Positions 16,004 to 21,820 of a DNA stretch of 21,820 nucleotides are shown here, piece by piece (the stretch's first letter is position 1; each line of letters starts with the position of its first letter). A program made the translations under genes and the position numbers. The notes beneath the pieces were generated by a model. It was not told where the DNA came from and made no database searches. It was given only the letters and a program-made list of their open reading frames with translations. The stretch is taken from assembly GCA_045541455.1 (NCBI GenBank), contig JAZQJA010000039.1, positions 1 through 21,820 on the forward strand, given 5' to 3'. This stretch comes from RGIG9041 sp045541455. GTDB lineage: Bacteria > Bacillota > Clostridia > Oscillospirales > QAKW01.

Positions 16004-16863
16004 AAAAGGGATTAGGAAAAGGGCTTGACGCACTTTTTGAAGAAAATTCGTTTGATATCGCGGACAAGCCTATAACAGAAGCACGTGTTGCGGATATTGA
16101 ACCTGATAAAGACCAACCGCGGCGTGATTTTGATGAAAAAGCACTTGCGGAACTTTCCGAATCAATAAAACTGCACGGTGTAATATCTCCGCTTGTTGTG
16201 AAAGCGCTTGCAGATGGCAGATATCGTATAATCGCGGGTGAGCGCCGTTGGCGTGCCGCAAGGCTTGCAGGGCTTGAAACTGTTCCGATAATCATAAAAG
16301 ACTATACCGACCAGCAGTTATCAGAGATAAGCCTTGTTGAAAATTTGCAAAGACAAGACTTAAATCCGCTGGAAGAAGCGTTTGGTTATAAAAAACTTAT
16401 GGATAATTTCAATCTGACACAAGAACAGGTGGCATCAAAAGTGTCAAAGTCCCGTTCTGCTGTTGCAAATGCAATGCGTTTACTCGCGTTGCCGGAGCAG
16501 GTGTTGGATTTTGTGCGCACCGGTGAACTGTCAGCAGGTCACGCCCGTGCATTACTGTCGCTTGAAAAGGCAGACGATATTCTATTTGCTGCAAATAAGG
16601 TTATAGCAGACGAACTTTCTGTAAGACAGACAGAAGATTTTATTAAAAAACTAAAAGCGGTTAAAAAGCCCCCGCGTGAAGCCGAACCGGAGGTTTTGCT
16701 TGCACTTAGAGAACTTGAATCAAGGGCTCAGGCTGGCACAGGCAACAAAGTTAAAATAAAACATTTGGCAAACAACAGCGGAAAAATTGAAATATACTAC
16801 GGTTCGACAGACGAACTTGAAAAAGTAATAGATATGCTTGGCGGAGGTGAAAATTTGTGTTAG
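16000..16863 (+). CDS. parB: Chromosome partitioning protein ParB/Spo0J
   Basis: ParB binds parS, hydrolyses CTP while sliding as a clamp, and stimulates ParA. All parts of the family are present in 287 residues: the N-terminal MKKGLGKGLDALF that contacts ParA (1-13), GERRWRAARLAG (80-91, CTP binding), ENLQRQDLNPLEEA (114-127), a helix-turn-helix (about 139-160) and SAGHARALLSL (178-188). The C-terminal dimerisation region follows (about 235-287, KVKIKHLANNSGKIEIYYGS). GAGG within the end of parA, 10 bases before the ATG, can serve as ribosome binding site. This is the true segregation ParB; the protein at 315 is the Noc-like paralogue with the same core but a shorter C-terminus. Confidence 0.96.
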   Translation: MKKGLGKGLDALFEENSFDIADKPITEARVADIEPDKDQPRRDFDEKALAELSESIKLHGVISPLVVKALADGRYRIIAGERRWRAARLAGLETVPIIIKDYTDQQLSEISLVENLQRQDLNPLEEAFGYKKLMDNFNLTQEQVASKVSKSRSAVANAMRLLALPEQVLDFVRTGELSAGHARALLSLEKADDILFAANKVIADELSVRQTEDFIKKLKAVKKPPREAEPEVLLALRELESRAQAGTGNKVKIKHLANNSGKIEIYYGSTDELEKVIDMLGGGENLC

Positions 16864-17357
16864 GAAAGAAAAAATCAACCGCTCCTGATAAAAACGAGCA
16901 AAAAAACGATGTTCAGTTTCAAAAAAACATTAAAACTCTGTGGATTTATACCTCTCTTTTCTGTGCATTTGCCCTTGTTTTGATAATTGTGTCATCGGTA
17001 ATCCAAGGTAAAATAAACAGTGACGCGGAATATTATCAAGATAAATATGACAAAGCGCAATCGTCAAACCAATCTACTATTAAAAATATTCAAGATGAAA
17101 ATGCAGCGCTCAAGCGTGATATTGCCAAAGCAAATGCCGAACTTGAAATTTTAAACGACGAAAGCGAGTCGAATACCGACCTGCTTAACAACTCTGCCGA
17201 ACTTTTGCTAAACGCAGAATATTTGCTTGACGCTTACGACGAGTACATTAACGGCACAAATGACAATGCCCGTACAAGCCTTGCAAAAGTAAACAGCCAA
17301 ATGCTGACAGACAAAATGAAAAGCGTTTACGATATGCTAAACCAAAAACTTAACTAA
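16857..17357 (+). CDS. Single-pass membrane protein with coiled coil, unknown function
   Basis: I do not recognise this 166-residue protein. Residues 1-26 are charged and Lys-rich, 27-49 form one strong transmembrane segment (TLWIYTSLFCAFALVLIIVS), and about 56-102 are predicted coiled coil (DENAALKRDIAKANAELEIL). A mostly helical tail, about 107-166, may be tetratricopeptide-like. The positive N-terminus suggests an inside-to-outside orientation with the coiled coil outside. The start is GTG with a near-perfect site, GGAGGTGA (16843-16850), six bases upstream; it overlaps the parB end by seven bases. The 3-base gap to rnhA shows it belongs to the same operon. The layout recalls small division or cell-envelope coiled-coil proteins, but that is only suggestive. 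Confidence 0.85.
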   Translation: MLGKKKSTAPDKNEQKNDVQFQKNIKTLWIYTSLFCAFALVLIIVSSVIQGKINSDAEYYQDKYDKAQSSNQSTIKNIQDENAALKRDIAKANAELEILNDESESNTDLLNNSAELLLNAEYLLDAYDEYINGTNDNARTSLAKVNSQMLTDKMKSVYDMLNQKLN

Positions 17358-17360
17358 ACT

Positions 17361-17810
17361 ATGAAAAAAGTGACAATATACTCAGACGGCGCTTGCAGCG
17401 GCAACCCAGGCCCAGGTGGCTATGGCACCATTATTGTGTATAACAGTGTCGAAAAATGCCTGTCCGACGGTTTTTTGGAAACAACCAACAACCGCATGGA
17501 ACTGCTTGGCGCAATTACAGGCCTTGAAGCACTTAAAGAGCCGTGCGAGGTTGAAATAATAAGCGATTCTAAATATCTTTGCGATGCAATTAATGCAGGC
17601 TGGCTTGAAAACTGGAAGGCTCGCGGCTGGAAAAAGGCTGACAAAAAGCCCGTCTTAAACATTGAATTGTGGCAAAGACTGGATATTATGCTAAATAAAC
17701 ACAGCGTGACATTTACATGGGTAAAAGGCCACGCGGGACACGAATATAACGAGCGCTGCGACAAAATGGCAGTGGCACAATACCAAAAGTACCTGAAAGG
17801 AAGTAACTAA
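17361..17810 (+). CDS. rnhA: Ribonuclease HI
   Basis: RNase HI cuts the RNA strand of RNA-DNA hybrids, clearing R-loops and primers. The 149-residue protein is a standard bacterial type. The DEDD catalytic set is visible: Asp9 (IYSDGACSGNPGPGGYG, 6-22), Glu47 (TNNRMELLGA), Asp69 (IISDSKYLCDAI) and Asp134 (NERCDKMA), with His124 in the WVKGHAGHEYNE loop. The basic handle region is present (WLENWKARGWKKADKKP, 81-97). The start lies three bases after the preceding stop, with no clear ribosome binding site, so expression may depend on re-initiation from the upstream gene. Confidence 0.97.
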   Translation: MKKVTIYSDGACSGNPGPGGYGTIIVYNSVEKCLSDGFLETTNNRMELLGAITGLEALKEPCEVEIISDSKYLCDAINAGWLENWKARGWKKADKKPVLNIELWQRLDIMLNKHSVTFTWVKGHAGHEYNERCDKMAVAQYQKYLKGSN

Positions 17811-17812
17811 CG

Positions 17813-18982
17813 TTGGAAAAACGATTTGTTTATGCAGACAACGCGGCAACCACCAAGGTCCGCCCCGAAGTGTTTGCAAAAATGATACCTCACTACAGTG
17901 AGTTTTACGGCAACCCCTCAAGCATCTATTCAATCGGCAGAAATGCCGCCGTAGTGGTGCAAAATGCACGAAAAGATGTTGCCGACTGTTTAAACTGCGA
18001 CCCAAACGAGATAATATTTACCTCAGGCGGAAGCGAAAGCGATAATATGGCAATCCGCGGTATTGCTAAAAAACGCGGCTCAGGTCATATCATCACTACA
18101 GCAATCGAGCACCATGCCGTACTTCATACTGTAAAAGAACTTGAAAAAGAAGGATTTACCGCAACATATCTCGGTGTAAACCAAGACGGTATAATATCAC
18201 TTGACGAACTCAAAAACGCAATCCGCGACGATACAATTTTGATAACGGTAATGTATGCCAACAACGAAATCGGCACAATCCAGCCAATAAAACAAATCGG
18301 CGAAATTGCGCGCGCACATAAAATTCCGTTCCATACCGACGCGGTTCAGGCGGCAGGCCATGTCCATATAGATGTAAAAGACCAAAACATCGATATGCTC
18401 TCCCTCTCCGCTCATAAATTCGGCGGCCCCAAAGGCACAGGCGTTTTATATGTCCGCCGCGGTGTAAACCCCAAAACCTTTATAACAGGCGGCGGCCAAG
18501 AACGCGGCAAACGCGCAGGTACCGAAAACATTGCAGGTATCGTCGGCACCGCAGAGGCACTAAAACTCTCTTGTATGGAAATTGATGCCGAATCGGCACG
18601 CCTTACAAAACTGCGCGACCGCTTAATTGACGGCATACTGGAAAATATTTCCTATACCCGTTTAAACGGCAGCAGAACAGAGCGTTTGCCCTCAAATGTA
18701 AATGTATCTGTTGAGTTTATTGAGGGTGAAAGCCTAATATTACTTCTCGACTTAAACGGAATATGTGCATCAAGCGGCTCGGCTTGCACAACCGGTTCGC
18801 TTGACCCGTCGCACGTGCTGTTGGCACTTGGACTTAAACACGAAGTGGCACACGGCTCGTTGCGTTTATCGCTTGGCCGTGATACTACCGAAAAAGATGT
18901 AGATTATATTTTAGAGGTTCTGCCAAAGGTGGTTGACAGACTTCGCGCAATGTCTCCCGTTTGGGATAGGAAAGGATTTTAA
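17813..18982 (+). CDS. iscS: Cysteine desulfurase (IscS/NifS type)
   Basis: This PLP enzyme takes sulfur from cysteine as a protein persulfide and passes it to a scaffold or to tRNA thiolation. In 389 residues it shows YADNAATTKV (7-16), NPSSIYSIGR (34-43), TSGGSESDNMAIRG (70-83), the PLP contacts His100 and Asp176, SAHKFGGPKGTG (199-210, PLP Lys202) and the active-site loop SSGSACTTGSLDPS (320-333, nucleophile Cys325). That loop type is class I, IscS/NifS rather than SufS. The start is TTG, two bases after the rnhA stop, with AAAGGAAG nine bases upstream. The next gene is the IscU-type scaffold, so the two form a Fe-S cluster assembly unit. Whether it also serves tRNA thiolation cannot be told. 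Confidence 0.95.
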   Translation: MEKRFVYADNAATTKVRPEVFAKMIPHYSEFYGNPSSIYSIGRNAAVVVQNARKDVADCLNCDPNEIIFTSGGSESDNMAIRGIAKKRGSGHIITTAIEHHAVLHTVKELEKEGFTATYLGVNQDGIISLDELKNAIRDDTILITVMYANNEIGTIQPIKQIGEIARAHKIPFHTDAVQAAGHVHIDVKDQNIDMLSLSAHKFGGPKGTGVLYVRRGVNPKTFITGGGQERGKRAGTENIAGIVGTAEALKLSCMEIDAESARLTKLRDRLIDGILENISYTRLNGSRTERLPSNVNVSVEFIEGESLILLLDLNGICASSGSACTTGSLDPSHVLLALGLKHEVAHGSLRLSLGRDTTEKDVDYILEVLPKVVDRLRAMSPVWDRKGF

Positions 18983-18985
18983 TTT

Positions 18986-19411
18986 ATGTATAGCGAAAAA
19001 GTAATGGACCATTTTTCAAATCCGCGTAACGTGGGCGAAATTGAAAACGCAGACGGTGTTGGCGAGGTTGGGAACGCCAAATGCGGAGATATAATGAGAA
19101 TTTATCTCAAAATTGATAACAATATAATAACCGATGTAAAATTTAAAACTTTCGGTTGCGGTGCCGCTGTTGCCACCTCGTCAATGGCGACAGAACTTAT
19201 AAAAGGAAAAAGCCTTGACGACGCGCTAAAACTCACTAACAAAGCGGTAATCGAAGCACTCGACGGACTGCCCCCCGTTAAAGTACACTGCTCAGTGCTC
19301 GCCGAGGAAGCTGTGAAAGCGGCAATAAAAGACTACTATGATAAAAATAACATTGAATGTGATATTGAAATCGGAGGATGCTCCGGCTGCTGCGGCAGCT
19401 GTGATGCGTAA
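18986..19411 (+). CDS. iscU: IscU/NifU-type Fe-S cluster scaffold, Cys-rich tail
   Basis: This is the scaffold on which Fe-S clusters are built from desulfurase sulfur. The 141-residue protein has YSEKVMDHFSNPRNVGEIE at the start and the three conserved Cys in family contexts: Cys33 with Asp35 (NAKCGDIMRI), Cys58 (FKTFGCGAA) and Cys102 with His101 (VKVHCSVLAEEA). The usual LPPVKxHCS loop is present. Unlike typical IscU, the protein ends in a cysteine-rich tail, GGCSGCCGSCDA (130-141), plus Cys125, giving five extra cysteines that could bind a metal or cluster. It follows the desulfurase after three bases, with AGGAAAGG in the end of that gene. No iscA, hscA or ferredoxin gene is in the window. 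Confidence 0.94.
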   Translation: MYSEKVMDHFSNPRNVGEIENADGVGEVGNAKCGDIMRIYLKIDNNIITDVKFKTFGCGAAVATSSMATELIKGKSLDDALKLTNKAVIEALDGLPPVKVHCSVLAEEAVKAAIKDYYDKNNIECDIEIGGCSGCCGSCDA

Positions 19412-19417
19412 ACTGCT

Positions 19418-20806
19418 ATGAAACGACTAATTGCTACACTCGCGCTGATAATGATGCTGTTTGCAGCATCCTGCGCACCTGACAATGTCATCTCTGCACC
19501 AAACGACAACCCCGAACCTGACACACAAACTCAGCCCGACACAGATACCCCGTCCCAATCAGATCCAAAACCCGATGTCGTGCCTGAGCCCGACACCAAC
19601 ACCGAGCCTGAAACTGATACTAATACCGAGCCTGAGCCCCAAACGCCCGCAAATCCTTTAGTATTTGAAGGCAAACCCGCAAACGACAAGGTTGTTCCGT
19701 CATATACACTCGCGTTTGACACATCGGTGCTTAAAGATAAAACAGTAACTCTGTTCACCACCGCTGACAGCACATTTTCGGCGGGTACTGCAACCGAGAA
19801 AAAATGGTTTGACAGCCTGCGCGGCGAATACGGTGTTACGGTAAAATACTCACTGCGCGGTGACTCAACGTTGTATTCTTCTCAACTTATCGCGCAAAAG
19901 TCAGGACTGACACTCGACCTTATCACCACGCGTATAAATGATGTGGTGTCTTCCCTTTCGCTTATGCGCTCTGCCGAGCAGTTTGTCGCACAAACACAAG
20001 CACCTCTCCACTCCCCGTCTGTCTTTGAAAAAACGGGCAAAAAAGTGTTTACAGCACAGGGCAACGCCCGTATGCTGTGGTATAACACCGCCATTATCGA
20101 CGATGACTCACCCTACACCCTTGCGCTGACAGACAGCTGGACAACCGATGTACTGTCGGCAACCGCACTGGGCGTGCGCAACAAATCAAACCGACTTATA
20201 GAATGTAACAACTGGACCGCCTTTGGCTCTGCAGGCGCCTCAAACACCGTCGGCTTTTTTAACGGCGCTGTCGCCTTTTCGCTCACATCTGATAAGTCAA
20301 TTGCAACATACTCCCAGTTTAATACTATCTTGCAGGGCGACCCACTTAACACATCTACCGAACATTCGTTTTCAAAGGGCAACACTGCCTTTATCTATAC
20401 CGACTTTGTTTCAAAACAAAACTTTAATGTAAGTTTTGCCCCCATTCCCAAACAAAGCACCGACGGTAAACTCGTTGCAGACTATTGCGGTGTCGGTCTT
20501 GGCATTTCAGCCACCGCATCGGACGAGTCGGCACAAACCGCAGCAGTTGTCGCACAACTTTGGTCAGCACGCTATACTGAGAGCCGTGTCGACTCACTGC
20601 TCACCGTTCTCGACGCACAAAAATGCGAAAATTATTTAAAACTTTCCGAAAGCATCGGTCAGCTTTGCAGTGTCGACAGCACTCTCACAAAACTTTTTGA
20701 CGGCAATGTAATCCCCGCATCTCTCTACAGCACACCCGATGTGGTTTACAACACATTCGCTGCAGGCTATGCCCGTGCCGAAGCGCTTAACAAACGCCTT
20801 TCATGA
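19418..20806 (+). CDS. Lipoprotein resembling an ABC solute-binding protein
   Basis: A 462-residue exported lipoprotein. Residues 1-18 form a signal peptide and LFAASC (14-19) is a relaxed lipobox with Cys19. Residues about 22-82 are a low-complexity linker of Pro, Asp, Glu and Thr (PEPDTNTEPETDTNTEPEP). The remainder, from about 93, looks like a diverged type-1 extracellular solute-binding protein: a strand-forming VTLFTTADS start, a central NARMLWYNTAII stretch, and a GNTAFIYTDF...APIPK...GVGLGISATA order seen near the domain end of sugar-type binding proteins. No permease or ATPase gene is adjacent, so it may be a sensory or orphan binding protein. It follows iscU by six bases without a clear binding site, and its stop overlaps the ymdB start as ATGA. 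The solute-binding assignment is tentative. Confidence 0.88.
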   Translation: MKRLIATLALIMMLFAASCAPDNVISAPNDNPEPDTQTQPDTDTPSQSDPKPDVVPEPDTNTEPETDTNTEPEPQTPANPLVFEGKPANDKVVPSYTLAFDTSVLKDKTVTLFTTADSTFSAGTATEKKWFDSLRGEYGVTVKYSLRGDSTLYSSQLIAQKSGLTLDLITTRINDVVSSLSLMRSAEQFVAQTQAPLHSPSVFEKTGKKVFTAQGNARMLWYNTAIIDDDSPYTLALTDSWTTDVLSATALGVRNKSNRLIECNNWTAFGSAGASNTVGFFNGAVAFSLTSDKSIATYSQFNTILQGDPLNTSTEHSFSKGNTAFIYTDFVSKQNFNVSFAPIPKQSTDGKLVADYCGVGLGISATASDESAQTAAVVAQLWSARYTESRVDSLLTVLDAQKCENYLKLSESIGQLCSVDSTLTKLFDGNVIPASLYSTPDVVYNTFAAGYARAEALNKRLS

Positions 20807-21585
20807 GAATTTTATGTATAGGCGATGTCGTGTCAATCGACGGCGCACAATTTGTAATGCGCACACTCCCCCGTCTTAAAGCCGAGTTAAAACCCGACTG
20901 CGTTATCATAAACGGTGAAAACTCGGCACTTTATAACGGGATTGATAAACAATCTTACGAAATGTTGCTTTCTGCCGGCGCGGATATTATAACGGGCGGA
21001 AACCACTCGTTTCAAAAGCCCACCGCGCCCGACCTTCACGACAGCGCAAAACGGCTTGTCCGCCCTGCAAATGTCACGGCATTTACATCGGGGGTGGGCG
21101 AACTCACGGTCGATTTTGGGCGGTTTTCACTGCGCGTTATAAATCTTTCAGGCACACTGTATATGAACGAGCCGTGTGAAAACCCGTTTGAATATGCTCT
21201 GCGCGCCATTTCACGTGAAACAAACGCGGTAACAGTGGTAGATTTCCACGCCGAAGCGACAAGCGAAAAACGGGCGATGGGCTTTTTGCTCGACGGTAAA
21301 GTGTCGCTCGTTTTCGGCACACACACCCATGTCCAGACAAACGATGCACAAATATTAAAAGGCGGTACGGGCTATATCACCGACCTGGGTATGACGGGTG
21401 TAAAACACTCTGTGCTCGGTAAAGACACATCTGTGTGCGTGCACAATTTCCTTTATCCAAATGACCGACAAAAGATAAAAGATGCCGCCGGCGACTATAT
21501 TTTGTCAGGAATTGTCGCCGATATTGACCTTGTAACAAAAAAATGCACATCAATAACCACTATCAATATTGACAATTTGAAATAA
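20803..21585 (+). CDS. ymdB: YmdB-family metallophosphoesterase
   Basis: YmdB-type enzymes are dimetal phosphodiesterases that hydrolyse 2',3'-cyclic nucleotides and, in Bacillus subtilis, affect biofilm and motility decisions. The 260-residue protein has the metal-site residues: Asp8 in IGDVV, Glu39/Asn40 in NGENSA, Asn67/His68 in GGNHSF, His149 in DFHAEATSEK, and His174/His176 in GTHTHVQTND. The family's ITDLGMTG (192-199) is also present. The first motif is GDVVS rather than the usual GDVVG, a small change. The start overlaps the lipoprotein stop by ATGA. A near-consensus parS site lies in the coding sequence. The tRNA-Leu promoter begins within its last codons. Family call is firm; the physiological substrate here is inferred. 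Confidence 0.93.
   Translation: MRILCIGDVVSIDGAQFVMRTLPRLKAELKPDCVIINGENSALYNGIDKQSYEMLLSAGADIITGGNHSFQKPTAPDLHDSAKRLVRPANVTAFTSGVGELTVDFGRFSLRVINLSGTLYMNEPCENPFEYALRAISRETNAVTVVDFHAEATSEKRAMGFLLDGKVSLVFGTHTHVQTNDAQILKGGTGYITDLGMTGVKHSVLGKDTSVCVHNFLYPNDRQKIKDAAGDYILSGIVADIDLVTKKCTSITTINIDNLK
21207..21222. other. Second parS-like site, inside ymdB
   Basis: CATTTCACGTGAAACA matches the 16-bp parS sequence at 14 of 16 positions, including the whole TTTCACGTGAAACA part. It is in coding sequence, as many Bacillota parS sites are, and lies 6 kb from the perfect site. ParB should bind it, probably a little more weakly. Confidence 0.8.
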
Positions 21586-21600
21586 TTGTGTTAATATAAT
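21569..21600 (+). promoter_or_regulatory. Promoter of tRNA-Leu
   Basis: A perfect TTGACA (21569-21574) lies inside the last codons of ymdB. TATAAT at 21595-21600 is 20 bases away, longer than ideal; the overlapping TAATAT at 21592-21597 gives the normal 17-nt spacing. The mature tRNA starts 13 bases after TATAAT. Confidence 0.6.
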
Positions 21601-21613
21601 GTAGTTCTAAGCC

Positions 21614-21700
21614 GCCGGTGTGGCGGAACTGGCAGACGCCCGGGACTTAAAATCCCGTGGTAGCAATACCGTACCGGTTCGAGTCCGGTCACCGGCACCA
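21614..21700 (+). tRNA. tRNA-Leu (anticodon UAA)
   Basis: The acceptor GCCGGTG (21614-21620) pairs with CACCGGC (21690-21696), followed by the discriminator A and encoded CCA. The anticodon arm is CGGGA, loop CTTAAAA, TCCCG, giving anticodon UAA. A long variable arm marks a class II tRNA. The T arm is CCGG, TTCGAGT, CCGG. The total of 87 bases is normal for leucine tRNA. It has its own promoter and a strong terminator. Confidence 0.96.
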
Positions 21701-21705
21701 AAAAA

Positions 21706-21736
21706 ACTCTTGTTCAAAAAGAACAAGAGTTTTTTT
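21706..21736 (+). terminator. Terminator of tRNA-Leu
   Basis: ACTCTTGTTC (21706-21715) and GAACAAGAGT (21721-21730) form a perfect 10-bp stem with a 5-A loop, followed by six T. An A-run before the stem adds further pairing. Confidence 0.95.
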
Positions 21737-21804
21737 AGTTATATTCGCCTTTTCACCCCACAAAAGCCACGGTTTTGTGGGGACCCCGTACGGCGAGTTA
21801 TATT
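21737..21804 (+). repeat. Interspersed repeat, copy 2, with hairpin
   Basis: A 50-bp unit (21746-21795, CGCC to GGCG) is flanked by the 9-bp direct repeat AGTTATATT at 21737-21745 and 21796-21804. Inside, CCCCACAAAA pairs with TTTTGTGGGG across a 7-nt loop. It is the inverted-orientation relative of copy 1 at 6381-6432. Sequence continuing past 21804 (GCTGCGCAGTGATATT) may be more of the same repeat family, cut by the window edge. Confidence 0.7.
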
Positions 21805-21820
21805 GCTGCGCAGTGATATT

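Noticed and set aside
1..21820. Noc-binding sites of the ATTTCCCGGGAAAT type
   Set aside because: None seen by eye; the only CCCGGG noticed is within the tRNA anticodon arm. Noc in this lineage may use another site.
1..21820. Defence system, toxin-antitoxin pair, transposon or prophage
   Set aside because: Every supported gene is housekeeping, surface or segregation related; no nuclease-effector, reverse transcriptase, integrase or transposase motif was seen.

Overview
The window looks like an origin-proximal chromosome segment from a low-GC, Gram-positive-type anaerobe of the Bacillota, most likely class Clostridia and perhaps an Oscillospiraceae-like gut lineage. The grounds are a Noc-type ParB paralogue, ParA/ParB with a perfect Bacillota-type parS, SLH-anchored surface proteins, a YmdB-family phosphoesterase, ATGA-coupled operons and consensus sigma-A-like promoters. 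The exact taxon is an inference; no rRNA is present.

Layout. (1) 1-314 is a pyrimidine-rich non-coding leader with two repeat families, ending in a good promoter for noc (315-1106, +). (2) A minus-strand operon runs from 3518 down to 1251: ung, thiamine diphosphokinase and a small SLH-domain protein. It meets noc at a 36-nt perfect palindrome that serves as a two-way terminator. (3) An unusual 150-nt island (3451-3601) of duplicated promoter palindromes separates ung from galM (3666-4670, +). (4) trmN6-rsmI form a coupled minus-strand pair (6297-4745) facing galM across a shared terminator. (5) 6487-14820 (-) is one 8.3-kb gene for a secreted SLH-anchored surface protein of about 2,777 residues, built from four beta-helix-like modules. 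(6) An AT-rich divergent region (14821-15229) carries its promoter, the parA promoter and parS. (7) A compact plus-strand run from 15230 to 21585 holds parA, parB, a membrane coiled-coil protein, rnhA, a cysteine desulfurase, an IscU-type scaffold, a lipoprotein and ymdB; a separately promoted tRNA-Leu(UAA) follows.

How the genes fit together. parA, parB, noc and the two parS sites form a chromosome segregation and nucleoid-occlusion set, but noc is separated from parAB by about 14 kb of unrelated genes. The desulfurase and scaffold make a minimal Fe-S cluster assembly pair. The two SLH proteins share anchor architecture and Cys/His-rich segments, so they may sit on the same cell-wall polymer. 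A short interspersed repeat occurs twice in inverted orientation (near 6381-6432 and 21746-21795).

No CRISPR array, transposase, prophage gene or antiviral defence system was seen. The most unusual items are the ung start region, the giant modular surface protein beside the centromere site, and the membrane coiled-coil protein in the parAB operon.
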